The notes under the pieces: model-generated
The model's input: the letters and a program-made list of their open reading frames with translations, nothing else
Database searches by the model: none
Told to the model about the DNA's origin: nothing
Translations under genes and position numbers: made by a program
Source: Ochotona curzoniae
Taxonomy: Eukaryota; Chordata; Mammalia; Lagomorpha; Ochotonidae
Length of the DNA stretch: 64,000 nt
Direction of reading: 5' to 3'
Assembly (NCBI RefSeq): GCF_017591425.1
Contig: NW_024466413.1
Location: 1,426,001-1,490,000, forward strand
Part shown: positions 37,041 to 48,965 of the stretch, in pieces
How the letters are laid out: each line of letters opens with the position of its first letter
Numbering within the stretch: the stretch's first letter is position 1

Positions 37041-38655
37041 AAACAAACAAAAGATTAAATTTTTTTGTTTGTTTTGCTTAGGTGTTAAAAATGCACAACT
37101 TGGAGTAAAATTAATATTTAACTTGGGCTCTGCTACTAACATTGTCCTCAAGCGTGTTACCATTGAGCCTGTTGACAATATCTTTGGTCAGTAAATTGTG
37201 AGTAAGACTTGTTCCATTTTGCTTTCCGCATTCCGTAACATTTGGCTATCCCAGATTGTTCCCTGGACTGTAGGAGTCTCCGGTGGAACTGTGGTGAGCA
37301 ACACAAAAGCCACTGTTTTTATGAGTGGGAAAAGAGAAGTGAGCATAGCTACTTGGGGAGGGGATGTAAAGACAAAATAATTGTAAGATGGGGCGTGTCA
37401 GTGCATTCGTCACAAGTGTAACTGAATACCTGATTGGAGAAGGTTTGTTTAGTCCCGTTTGACACTGGCATTGACTTGTTGCAGAGAACCTTAAGGTAGA
37501 TGACGTCATGGTGAGAGCATGTGTGACAGTAAAGATCACGACTTTGAACCGGAAGCCGGAGGGTTTGTTAGAGGCCAGTCCCAGTTATTTCCAGGTTTGT
37601 ATGGCGTCCGGGCATCATCTTCCCAACCCTGGGATCGTCCCATGAACTCCTGCTCCCTGACTCCCTGTGTCCTGTTTCATGTTCTCCCATCAGGATGCTT
37701 GCAGGGTTTGCCTGCGTCCCAGTACTCCCCCATCTGTGGCTTAGATCCTGCATTAGGTTTTAGTCTGTGCGAGCTGATATCCAGCATCGGACAACTATTG
37801 CTGTATGCGTTTTATCTGGATTTATTTCGGTGTGGGGGTAAATCTGGTCTCTAATACTTGCTGTTGGCAGAAAGCATGGCCTCTTCCTAGCCCCTGGGAG
37901 TCGTCATGTGTATGCCGCCATTCCTTGGGATTCTGTGTCCTCTGTCCTTGAAAATTACAAGCTGATATCCACCCTGGCAGTTGGAACAGAGGCCTTGAAA
38001 ATGATTTTCCTCGGAAGTCCTTTGTGTGACATAGGTGGGAAGAGAGTTATTTCCGTTTTCCCCACCATCTTCAGCATCTCACTGATTTCTCAAGTACCAG
38101 AGGCGTTTCTAAGCTCTTGAAATTTGCATACTCATTGAGTGACCATGACATTTGTAAGGGGCTGGAGGTTAACAACCTCATATTAAAGACAAAGAAATGA
38201 AAGCACAGGGAGCTCCAGGGTCAGCTGGTTATTTTAGCAAACTCAGGCTCAGCTACCTGCTGTTTGCCTGGTGCCAGCTAAGCACAGCAGGACTTCCCTG
38301 GGTGCCCCAGATGAATGAGTGGCACTTCTGCTGCTGACTGGAGTGGCACTTGAGTTGCACTTACCTAAGACTGTAAAAGAAATGGCAGATCTGCCCCCGC
38401 ACCCCCAAGTTGGGTAAGTGACTTACCCATGTGCTCTTGTTTGAGAGAATAGTGCCACCTTCAGGCAAGACAAGCATTGCAAGCTACATGCCTGCTTTAA
38501 ACTGTGGATCTAGACCACATATATTCTATTCTCACGTTTCTGTACATAAACATGTCTATGTGTATATGTGTATGAGAGCTTAATTGTTGATTTCAGGTAA
38601 GTCATGTTCTCCCTGTGCCTGAGTTAGGCATTTGTACAGTGTGATACAAGCAATC

Positions 38656-38987
38656 TGGGGCCTAGCATGATAGCCTAGCGGTAAAGTCCTTGACTTACAT
38701 GCCCCAGGATCCCATATGGGCGCCAGTTCTAACCCTGGCAGCCCCACTTCCCATCCAGCTCTCTGCTTGTAGCCTGGGAAAGCAGTCGAGGACAGCCGAA
38801 AGCCTTGGGACCCTGCACCTGCGTGGGAGACCCAGATGGGCTCCTAGCTTCTGGCTCCTGGCTTCAGATCAGTGCAGCTCCGGCAGTTGTGGCTGCTTGG
38901 GGAGTGAATCAGCGGATGGAAAATATTCCTCCCTGTCTCTCTTCCTCTCTATATATCTGACTTTTCAATAAAAACAATTTTAAAAAA
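38656..38987 (+). mobile_element. CSINE, young full-length copy
   Basis: It is complete from ggggcctagcatgatagcct through ggatcccatatgggcgccag, agcagtcgaggacagccgaa and accctgcacctgcgtgggag to gacttttcaataaaaacaat. The head retains the tRNA-like A and B box layout expected for RNA polymerase III transcription. Confidence 0.9.
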
Positions 38988-40253
38988 TCTGTAGATTTGA
39001 GGCCTGAGAAATGAAATTAATTATCTAGGGAAAGCATTCAAGAGCATGACAGGCTTGATGATAGATTCACAAGCCATTGTGCATGAGTCGTTTGTATAAA
39101 CTGGCTCCTTGAGGCAAGAAGTGGGGCAAGCTTGCAGTTACCTAGGAGAGAACCTGTCTTGTGCAAATAACAGCAGGAAGTGAGGAGGGAGCTGAAGGAG
39201 GTGGAAAACTGGGTCTGGAGGAAGCCGAGAGGCCTTGGTTCTCTGCCTGGAATGATCAGATCATTGCATGGCTTGTCCTGCTTACTTTGCACTGTATTTC
39301 TTCAGTATTTTCTCGATAGCCACCCCGAGGATTTGCTCGGATTTTGTGCTTCTCACTGTGGGGTTTCTGAAGGCTGCTGGGAGTTCATTGGAATTAGCAC
39401 CCCATGTGTTTTGGTGAAGTGATTTAAGACAAAACGTCAAGTTCCTGTGTTGGAGGAGGCCAGAGGGAAGGTTTTAGGCTTAGCAATTCTAGAAATTACA
39501 GGAGTGTGGGAAATTGCGATCCTTAACCCCAGATTTCAGGCTGTTTGCCCTAGCCTCATTCTTGCATCATTCTGAAATACAAGCAGGACCAAAGGAATAT
39601 TCCAGATCCTACACTTTCTATCTCCAAAGTTATACATAATTGAATATATTTGACAGTTTCTATCATCTTAAAAAATCACTTCTCAGATATTGAAATAATA
39701 AACAATTCATCTAGGACCAGTGGTGTGGATTTGTTTCTGTTTCCAATGAAACAAAATTGCTGATGTTGTGTGTGTGGGTACCCTTGGCAGTTGCCGCTGG
39801 AATACATGTGGGTATCCGGTAAGAAGCACCGTATGTGATCACCTGCAAATGTTTTTAACTTAGTGCCACTTATACTTGCTGGTGGGACGTTAGAAATGGT
39901 TGTATCTTCCAGGGTGAATCAACTTAAGTTCCTTGAAGGCCAGTTGTCAGTGCCAGGTAAGTGGTGTCTTGGCTGTGTTGCCTGTCTGATAGGACACCAT
40001 TTGCCCAGGAAAAAAGGGGCCAAGTTACTTTTAGAGGAATACGATGAGTCTGCACAGCTGCCTGTTGTCAGTTTTCTGGCATCCCCTGGATCCAGGAGTG
40101 TGAGCCTTCCTCCATGGAGGACAAGGGTAGAAATCTCAGTGTAGTTTTTTTTTGTTTTGTTTTTTAATGGAAGCAATTTGAACTCAGATTTTAATCCATG
40201 GAACTTAAAGCTACTCATTTTGATGCAGAAAATGTTTGAGATTCTTGCATATG

Positions 40254-40350
40254 AGGAGTCTTCAAGAAGCTAGTGTTTAATGTGTATTATGGAAAGCTAC
40301 ATGTGAATTTTTTTTTAAATATAGCAAAATGAGATTTCTTCTAAATGACA
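40254..40350. mobile_element. Palindromic DNA-element copy, partial
   Basis: The sequence gaggagtcttcaagaagcta through atgtgtattatggaaagcta matches the left half of the family. A right-end-like piece (aatccatggaacttaaag) lies about 60 bp upstream, so two fragments may be adjacent. Confidence 0.4.
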
Positions 40351-40897
40351 AATATTCACAAATATCCCAAGTATGATTTGATGTGCGTTTCTTTTGTGTG
40401 TTGCTCTAGTTGATTTGTATTTGTTAGCAGCATGTATTACTACCAGCCCGTAGTTTCCCATGCTTGGGCTCATGGTCGGTGTATGCGGAGTTGTTGCCAC
40501 ATGATAAAGATTGCATATACTGAGGCTCTAGTTTCCTGCTTTTCGTATTTTATTTTTATCTCTTCCTATTATTTTTAGTATAGCTAGAAAGGAAGCAATA
40601 AACGTAGAATTATTGCCATTTTTACTCTTGTGCACAAAAAAAGTTTAGTTACTTCAGCAACTACATTTGTATGAATTGCATTCTTATTTCTTCTCAAAGT
40701 GTAATTGTTCACATATCTGGAAGTAATCTGAGTAATAATATTTTCAAAACTACGAAATTTTCATTCACTGAAGTCTATCAGTTATATTTAATATCTAGGA
40801 AAAGGGTTAAATTTGTCTTTCATTTTAGTTTCTTTGAAAGAGATAAGTAATTTGTTAAATATATATAGAATTGAGAATTACTTAAAAGTCTGTCTTG

Positions 40898-41210
40898 GGG
40901 CCTGCTGTGATAGTGTAGCAGCTAAAGTCTTCACCTTGAATGCACTGGGGTCCAGTATGGACACAGGTTCTAATCCCGGCAGCCCCTGTTCTCATCCAGC
41001 TCCCTGTTTGTGGCCTGGAAAAGCAGCCGAAGACGGCCCTAGGCCCTGGGACCCTGCACCCACGTGGGGGGCCTGGGAGAGGCTCCTGGCTTCGGATTGG
41101 CTCAGCTCCAGCTTTTGTGGCCACTTGGGGAGCTGAGCCATCAGACTAAAGATCTTCCTCTCTGTATATCTGCCTTTCCAATAAAAATAAATAGATGATA
41201 AAGAAAAAAC
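40898..41210 (+). mobile_element. CSINE, young full-length copy with target-site duplication
   Basis: It runs from gggcctgctgtgatagtgta to cctttccaataaaaataaat plus an A-rich tail. It is bounded by the exact 11-bp direct repeat agtctgtcttg at 40887-40897 and 41211-41221. This is typical of L1-machinery retrotransposition. Confidence 0.93.
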
Positions 41211-43698
41211 AGTCTGTCTTGAAGAAGCCTGCACGTTTCTTCTCTGTTTCCCTTGGCTGTTTCATGTCACATTCAGTATCTTCTCCTTCCCCATTTTATC
41301 TGTCTGTGCACTGGCTGTATCAAGAAAGAGGTCATAGATTTCCCAGACACTGATATATCCCAAGTGCCACAGATACAGCAGCAGGTGCCTGGGATGGTGT
41401 CATGTAAAGGGACGTGTGGGAGAAGGAGCTCAGAGCGAAGCCTAGAGCAAGGGTGGTTGTTCCCACTTCCTGAGCATGATCTTACAATTTCAGATCAGTT
41501 CTCAGACTCACACCAGTCCCTTTGTTGTCTCAAGATGACTGCTCCCAGTTCACACAGGTAATTCTGGCTATAAAACATACCCTTCCACTTCTTTACCACT
41601 TAGCTGAATTTCCCGACTCTTCACCCGTGCGGGCCTATTTGGCAGGTGCTCTGTGCTGGTGATATGATGGGGATGATCAAGGTCAACACTGACGTGGGTT
41701 TTCTGCTTTGTTTCACTGTCATTCTCATGCTAGGCCTTGACCTCCTCTTTTACAAGGCGTCCTCTTGGGTCCATCTTCCTATCATTGCAGACACAGCTGT
41801 CTTTAGGCACAGTCTGTCCATCCTTTATTATTGGAGATGAGTCTCTTCCCTCACTTTCCATGGTCGTCTCTCAGCCTCATTAGTTCCTTTCTCAGAAATA
41901 GCACAGAGAATCCTGCTGATGTCGCTTTCCTCCCCAAGGGCATTTTCAAGGAAATGGGTGATTATTTCTGTTTGCCAGAGTGTCTTCAAGGTCCTCTCTG
42001 GCTGCCTGCGCGCCAAGGCCTGCTGGTTTCTCCTGAGGACAGTGCACAGGGTCTAGTAGAGCCTGTCCTACTGATCCTGCTCTCTGTGCTGACTCTGCCT
42101 CAGCTAGCTGCATGTGAAGAATCGTATACTTACGTTCAGGATAGCCAAGGGAGACTTGAGGCCACTGCGTCTAAGCCTGCCTCAACCTTGTTCCTGTAGA
42201 TTCTTTCCCTTAAATGTCCGTCCATTTGATTTTTCACTCCTGCATATGATTTTCTTGTTTACTTCCACCTATGTACCTGGAATTTTCTTCCTCCAATGTT
42301 TTGATATCTATGGATCTACTAAATAGAGTCCTTTGTTTTTCTTGCCCGGCACTAGAATGAAGCAGAGGTCCATCTTTGTACTGTATTTAATTTTTGTACA
42401 CATTTTACATAGAGCTTTCCAGACTGTATCGAAATCATTCTGCTACATGCTGCTTCACACTCAGGGCTGCAGAGGTCATGAATGTGGAAATCATGCTCAG
42501 AAAATCCTGTGTCTTCCCTAACAACACTTGGCTTAGAGTCCCACTTAGAAACAACCCCCACAAAGTTATTGTTGAATATGTGACCATGAGGAGCATGCTA
42601 TGGGGTATATTCTACTTCATGCTGCAGGATGGTGATTCTTGTAAGGCATGTCTCTTTCTCTGATGCAAAAGTACTAATAAATGTAACATTCAAATCTAGA
42701 AAATAAACAGGGAAGTTCAATGACACATGAAATTTCCGTTTACCAGGCTGCGTGTGGGTGTTATCTGTGGCTCCTGGCCCGTAGGTCAGGTGAAGGCACA
42801 CACTGTAGATGCTATCAGACAGAGATGGTTCAAAGAGAGAGCAGGCTGGTTTGGGGCAACTGAAGTGTTGGCAAGAAGCAGCCAGAGGAAGCAAGGGCAG
42901 GGGGTTAGGAATTCCTCTTGGCAGTCTCAGGAGGCTGAGAGAGAGCTTGGGAGAATGAAAGTGGCTTAGTGACAGGTTGAAAGCAGACCCCCAGGCCCCC
43001 AGGGCTCCAGGCTGTGGGAGAGTTTTCTGTATTGGGGTGATATAATGACATCATTCACCTTAATTAAGGTGTATTCACAGTCTTCATTAATGGGTTCAGT
43101 TGTGAAATGGCCTCTGCATATAACTCATGGTCTGCACTGACTGCCTGTGAGTATCATCTGAAGACCCTATCTGCCATTCAGAAAATTGAAACAAAGAGCT
43201 AGCTGTGCTTGCAAGCCTACAGGGACAACGGAGCTGCTTCCATCATTGCTTCCTGTGCTTCATGCCTTCAGTACAGGGACGGCTCCATATCTGTGTAATG
43301 TGGCTGCCAATTGCATGGCCAGCCCCGCCTACAGTGGCTACCTATTGTGTCTTCCGAGCCATTCCTCATTGCTCTGTCTCTACACCTGTAGGTCCTTCCT
43401 CTATGTCTCACACTGCGGGTCTGCCTCCTCTGTAGGTTTCTTTTGCCAGCCTCTTTGAAAGCACCTTGCTGACACGAGCTGTCCTAATCTCTCTGAACCA
43501 CATTGCTGAGATTATTGCTGTTTTGTAGTAGGGACAATAAATGATTTCAGTTATGCCACATGTGCATACATAGCCACATGCCCTGTAGCAGGTGCCTCTA
43601 ATATTCAACAGAATCCGAGTAAAAAAACAAAGACTTGGGAAATGATGATGTTGTGTCAGATTTTGCAATCCGCAGAAAATCATCACGAGTCTGAAGTC

Positions 43699-44215
43699 AT
43701 GCAAAAGCATAAAAGCGGTTTATTCAAAACTAAGCTAGGCTCGCAGCCCAGCAGGATGGGGGAACAGTAGCAGCCACCCCGGTGGTGGCCACTGCTGCTG
43801 CCAAGGTGTCCGAAGCAGGAAAAGCTGCAGCAGAAGGGGCAGAAGAAGGTCCAAAAAGAGGCTGAGGTTCAACAACACAGGGTTTTTATACATTTCAGGC
43901 CAATTCCATACAATTATACAGTCATGATGGGTCAGTTTAACTGTTAACTTTTAGATAGAGCAAGTTGGCAGGCTTCTATTCGTGGGTTTGAAGCAAGCAA
44001 CTTTCAAAAAGTACAACTGATGGGCTATAGGGTAGTGGGTCTTATCAAACACCGGGGACCTCCTTCCCGAGGAGTGGTCTGCCTCCGTGACCTGCCAGGT
44101 GTCCTGCCGGGTGTCACGTAGACTGTCAGGCCTGGGGTTCACACAGCGCCCAACCAAGCAAGCAACGCAGAACACAAAAGCAGAAAACACTGAGGTTCTT
44201 AATGACATACATTAA
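43699..44215 (-). mobile_element. Solo LTR of an endogenous retrovirus
   Basis: On the minus strand the block has an LTR layout. A U3-like region comes first, then a TATA box (tgtataaaaaccctg, complement near 43880-43895), a CT-rich R/U5 stretch with pyrimidine-rich cttcttctgccccttctgct, and the polyadenylation signal AATAAA (complement at about 43721-43726, 'ggtttattc'). No retroviral coding sequence lies on either side, so this is a solo LTR left by recombination. The exact ends are uncertain: the left end is taken at tgcaaaagc, and I found no convincing target-site duplication. A gammaretrovirus-like origin is a guess from the U5 style. Confidence 0.7.
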
Positions 44216-44798
44216 GAAAAAACTAAACGTTCAGTCTCAATGAAGAGATGTCAGAATACACCAGAAATTTATCATTTCAATAGTTATAGTTTAACAGTTT
44301 AACAGATTTATTGAGATTTATTGAGATTATTTGAGATTATTATTGAGATTATTTTTGGTCTATTTATTTTAAATGTATTTTTAATAGGGAAATCTTGATT
44401 TTTAATCCTGGGAGATGTACCGCTTTGTGTTTCCATTAAATGAAGCAAATAATGACATGTACCTTTCTGAAGTGTGAGTGATTCTGCAAATGCTATTCTT
44501 TTGGTTCTTGTGATTGCTTTAATTATCTGAGCCTGTTTTCTGTGCAACTAAGCACCCTGGAATGACAAAGTCTGTGACAGGGTCTGAGCCAGGTGTATCT
44601 TTCCTGCGGGAGCCAGCGGGGAGTTTGCGCTGTCATTAGCCATCTTCTGTGGGGAAGCAGGAACTGGCAGTTAACATCGTGGACTCCGGGATCAGACACA
44701 CCTCACTGGCAACAGCAATGCCTTATCTTGATCGTCTAATAGTCAGCTCACTCCTGCTCCCTCACCACACACCTGGCTACTCGAATCAGAAGATGCAC

Positions 44799-44801
<3 letters not shown>

Positions 44802-44833
<32 letters not shown>
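44802..44833. repeat. (GT)n microsatellite
   Basis: This is an uninterrupted run of about 16 GT dinucleotides inside the giant intron. Confidence 0.95.
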
Positions 44834-44835
<2 letters not shown>

Positions 44836-45374
44836 TTTGGTGTTAAAACACTGGATACGGGTTCACCACTGGTCTGCTCTGGTCTACTCTCCAACTTCCC
44901 TGCAGAGCAGACCACATGCAGAAGGCTCTTTATGAGTACCATGAGTAGAGGCACAAGACCAAATCCACACAAGAGACCACACACCTCACCGTCGAGAGAA
45001 TCATGAGTCACTTCTTCCATGGCTACCCTGATAGCGTTGTAGTAGTTTTAATACTTTTCATAATTAAAAACAAGGAAGGAAGTGGTAATGAGTCTTCCAG
45101 GTGCACCTTTGTAAAACTTCCCACCTGGAAATATATATATCCTGTGGTCACTGGGACTGCAATTCAACTTCTGCAGTCACTCTGTGGTTTCGGAGCTTGA
45201 AATTGGCCTCTTGGAGATGGGAATGATAACTGGTCCTTCCCATGCACACCGCCTAATTCAGCCTGTTGATCTGATGGTCATCGCCTCGTACTCCTGCTGT
45301 GTCCGTTACCTCCCCCGTCACTGCCTTGCCCTCAGTCGAGAGCCATTATGTCTCGTGAATCTAAAATGAAACCC

Positions 45375-45485
45375 TGCGGCATGAATGGTTGGCTTTGGAG
45401 CCGGGCCGTGTGATTTGGTCATTCTGGACTTGTCTCTAAGTAACTGTGGGACTGGGGAATCTCCCTTAACCTCTTGGGGCCCACG
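45375..45485 (+). mobile_element. MIR relic overlapping duplicated segment
   Basis: The sequence gcatgaatggttggctttgg agccgggcc and taactgtgggactggggaat ctcccttaacctcttgg follow MIR landmarks. The 3' part lies inside the duplicated 101-bp segment. Confidence 0.5.
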
Positions 45486-45560
45486 TCACCTCTGGAAGTG
45501 TGTGTCATGCTCTCAGCTTCCCTGAAGGTCTGAAGGAGCAGCAGCCACGAGCAGTGAGAA
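45460..45560 (+). repeat. 101-bp duplicated segment, copy 1
   Basis: It is 97 of 101 identical to 47399-47499. The sequence to its left (taactgtgggactggggaat) continues a MIR-like pattern into the duplicated part, suggesting this is the original copy. Confidence 0.9.
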
Positions 45561-47398
45561 GCGAGAGTGATAGAGAAGAGGCTGGGTACAGGCCCACTCG
45601 CCACATCCCACCTCTCCTAGAGGGGCATGCTGTCACATGCTGTGTGCCATGCACATGAGCCCAGGGACCAGTTCATGGTCATGTGATATGCCACCCTCCA
45701 TGACCGAACTCCAGCTTGCCTGTCTGGCTTTATTCCCTGCTTCCTCTCTTGCGTTCATCTTCCCTTGCAGCACACGACTGTTCCTGTCTCCTTCCCATTC
45801 ATCCTTTGAGTTACTTTTCTGTAGTTCCTGCACGTGGCGTGACCTCCTTCCATGCTTTATTTGAATACCCAGCACTTTAGTATTCACCTGCACCAGGAAA
45901 CCCTCGCACCCACACCCCTGCCCAGAGGGTGATGTGGACTCCACCATATACAGCACCTCATTATTTCTTCTAGAATATTACTTGCACTGTTGTCCTGCAA
46001 TCCCGTGTTCACATCGCTGGTTTTTCAGACTCGAGGACATTCCACTCTAAGTGGGGATATTTCCTTGGAACTTGCGACCTCAAGGACTCAGCACAGTCCA
46101 GGGCGGACAGGAAGCAACAGATGAAGAGCAATTAGGATCATTATCTAGAATGGAATTGATCTAATCCCTCTTACTTGCTGAAAGATATGAGGAAAGCCAG
46201 CTCTTTCAATGTGAAAATATAGTTCTCTGAAGTGAAAGAGATTAATAGCAAAAATTCATGTATTCATGCAAAATGTAGCCTGAAGGTTAGCTTGTAAGAA
46301 GGTTATGAATGATTCATGGTTGGTATTTGAGTTGTTACTAATGAGTTAGTATTTGAAATCGGTGTGCTGATGTTTCTGTCTGGACTCAGAGATCTCCCCT
46401 CCGCAGTCCATCTCCCAAGCACCTCCACTGGCTGAGGTGGTCCCAGGGCTGAGCCAGGAGGCAGGGGCTCCACCCAGCACCCCTGCTTTGGGGGCAGCAA
46501 CCCGACTGCTGGAGCGGTCCCCTGCTGCCTCCCGTGCTGCTGGAGTGGGGCGTGGAAACGAGGGGGTCACACCCAAGAATTGTGGATGTGGAAGGCAGGT
46601 GTGTTAATGAGACCAACTAGTGCACCGAAAGGGCTGCCCCTCCTTCCTGTAAAGTCTAACTAGGTCAGTCTGCTGCTGACGCCGATAGACCAGTTTGCCA
46701 AAGAAAAGTGCCAGCGTTGAAGTCTGTTGGTGGGAGGATCCATGTGGAAGCCATGATGAGAATGCCAACCGCTGGAGTCTTGGCTGGGCTTTGAGTGCGC
46801 ATTCGCCTCCAGTCCCATTCTTACCCACTGATGCTACAGAAACCCTGTACGGGACTGTGCCCCAGCTGAGTCACAAAGCCCTCACGTGACCCCAGGGTTC
46901 CCCTCTGATGCCCAGTCTGCTAGTGGGTTTTTTTTTCTTTTTGTATGCAGCCGTGTTCTTTTGTTCTACAAAGTGTAAGATAAAAAAAAAAAAAAACTTA
47001 CAGTTGTTTTGAAAAAAAAAAACAGATCAAAAATATCTGTCAGAATTTGCCATTTAAGCAGGCTTATAAACACACAGGAAAAATGATAGTATTTAGGAAT
47101 GGGAAATGAAAATAGCACCTCAGGGAGATTATCAAGATATTATTTTCAGCCACGCAATTTGTACCTTGCCCTAGACCACAGCAGAATAGCTGGAGCCTCA
47201 AGGGGCATTGAGCTAGTCCAGTGATTTTCAAGCAATTAAATTCCTAGGAAGATTCCAGGTTACAAAACTGCTGGGAACAGAAAACCCCTTGCTGAAGAGA
47301 GTGTGCTCTTGCTGCTTGCGACCCTCCCAGGGCTCCTCCAAATGCTGAGTCAGAGCTCCTGGTTGCCTAATGTCAAGGCCGTGACCACCCCTTGGGGG

Positions 47399-47499
47399 TC
47401 TCCCTTAATCTCTTGGGGCCCACGTCGCCTCTGGAAGTGTGTGTCATGCTCTCAGCTTCCCTGAAGGTCTGAAGGAGCAGCAGCCATGACCAGTGAGAA
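47399..47499 (+). repeat. 101-bp duplicated segment, copy 2
   Basis: It shares 97 of 101 positions with 45460-45560, in direct orientation 1,939 bp away. Flanking sequence is unrelated on both sides. Three of the four differences are C/T or A/G changes and the fourth is G/C. Confidence 0.9.
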
Positions 47500-47569
47500 C
47501 ACAGGTGTGTGAACGCTGCCTGAATTGATTCAACGTCAAGGCTGCAAGTGTGTGGGCTTCATGCGGCAG

Positions 47570-47750
47570 GTCTCTGAATCCTTCCCTGACCGCTTACTTG
47601 CCCTGTGATCTGAGATGCAGTTTTTCTCGGGCTCAATGCATCAGGTCAGCATGATAATTAAATGATTAATACAGGTTCAGTGCTCAAGCAATGCCTGACA
47701 TTTAACTGGGTAGGATAATAAATGAGCATTGTTTATTAATTCATCTATGA
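47570..47750 (+). mobile_element. MIR relic
   Basis: The sequence gcttacttgccctgtgatct, then gtttttctcgggctc, gataattaaatgattaatac and aagcaatgcctgacatttaa, follows MIR order. Confidence 0.55.
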
Positions 47751-48859
47751 TTATGTCTATGATTTTCTTGTTGGTAAAAATGTACTAAAACATAAGACTC
47801 CCTGCATCACCAAGAGAAGACTCGAGACTCAAGGCAGCACCAGACGCTTAGCAGTTACAGTGAATGGCAGCTGTGGTTAATAGCCCTCTAGGTGCTGCGC
47901 TCTGAGATAGCTTCCACTTCTTTTCCAAATAAACATCTAAAATATTAAAGCCAATTCCATGCATGCGTTCTCCTGCAGTTGTAACATATATACAAGCATA
48001 TTGACTGATATGGCTTGACAGAAATCTCCTACGTTCATGGGAGTTAATTTGGTCACAGAGAAGGAGAGAAGAGTCACCTGTCTTGTGCTACGCACCTGAC
48101 CTGGGGGCCTCCGTTTGTGAGTTCATGTCCGGCCTGATGCTCTGCCTGATTCCTGTTGCATCATTTAGGGCTTTCCTTCCTCACTTGAAAAAGGGCGGTG
48201 GGGGCGCTCCCGCTCTGAGCTGGGGAGATGGATCAGGCTGTTGTTTAGTCCACTCCATCAGTTCTAATGGCGGTGCGTGGACTTTTTCCACTGTGACAAC
48301 TGGGGGATGTCTGCATTATTTTTGTCACATTCAGAAGCGTGTGGTTGAGTGTGTGTGCAGAAGAGAGACTTTGTCTTGCCTTGTTTAGAATAATCTCCAG
48401 CCACAGTCCTGTATTTTTCAGGGTTTTTCTTTGGATTAGCATTTTGACCTCTTCATAGCTAAGCAATCACGTTGGGTCAGGTCCCTGAAGATTCTCCAGT
48501 TTCCTTTTTATTTCTCTTGGAAACTCCAGTTGATATTGAGAATCTGAAAAGTTGCAGACCTCAGAGATCCCTTGCCTTCTTCAGCAGGTCCTCAGGAAGG
48601 ATTGGGGTGTGAGCAGGTAACAGGCCCGGAAGCAGGTTTGTGGGGTGCTTTCAGCCCACTGGCCACGCAGCTGTAACTAGCGGATTTGGTGCCGTTGTTA
48701 ATTTCCTTTCTGTTTTTATTGCTGCTTAGTCATAGCCAGCAGATAGCTCAGGACTTCAGTTAATACCTCCGCTATCGAAGGCAGCCCCTTGTGGAGTGTC
48801 TGTCGCCTGCCTGGCATGGATTTCATTTCAGAGGCATGAGTGTGGTACTGAGGAGCGCC

Positions 48860-48965
48860 TGCCTTGGGGAAGCCGAATGGCCTTGAACAAGTCGCTTACT
48901 TCTCGGAGCCACAGTCTATGGTCTATGAAATGGGAGTAGGAGTTCTTAGCACAGTTGTCTGACCT
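48860..48965 (+). mobile_element. MIR relic
   Basis: The sequence ggccttgaacaagtcgctta cttctcggagccacagtcta, with tatgaaatgggagtaggagt, follows MIR order. Confidence 0.6.

Noticed and set aside
38656..38740. tRNA-gene-like head with A and B box features
   Set aside because: It is the tRNA-derived 5' part of a CSINE, not a functional tRNA gene; the full cloverleaf and a terminator are missing.
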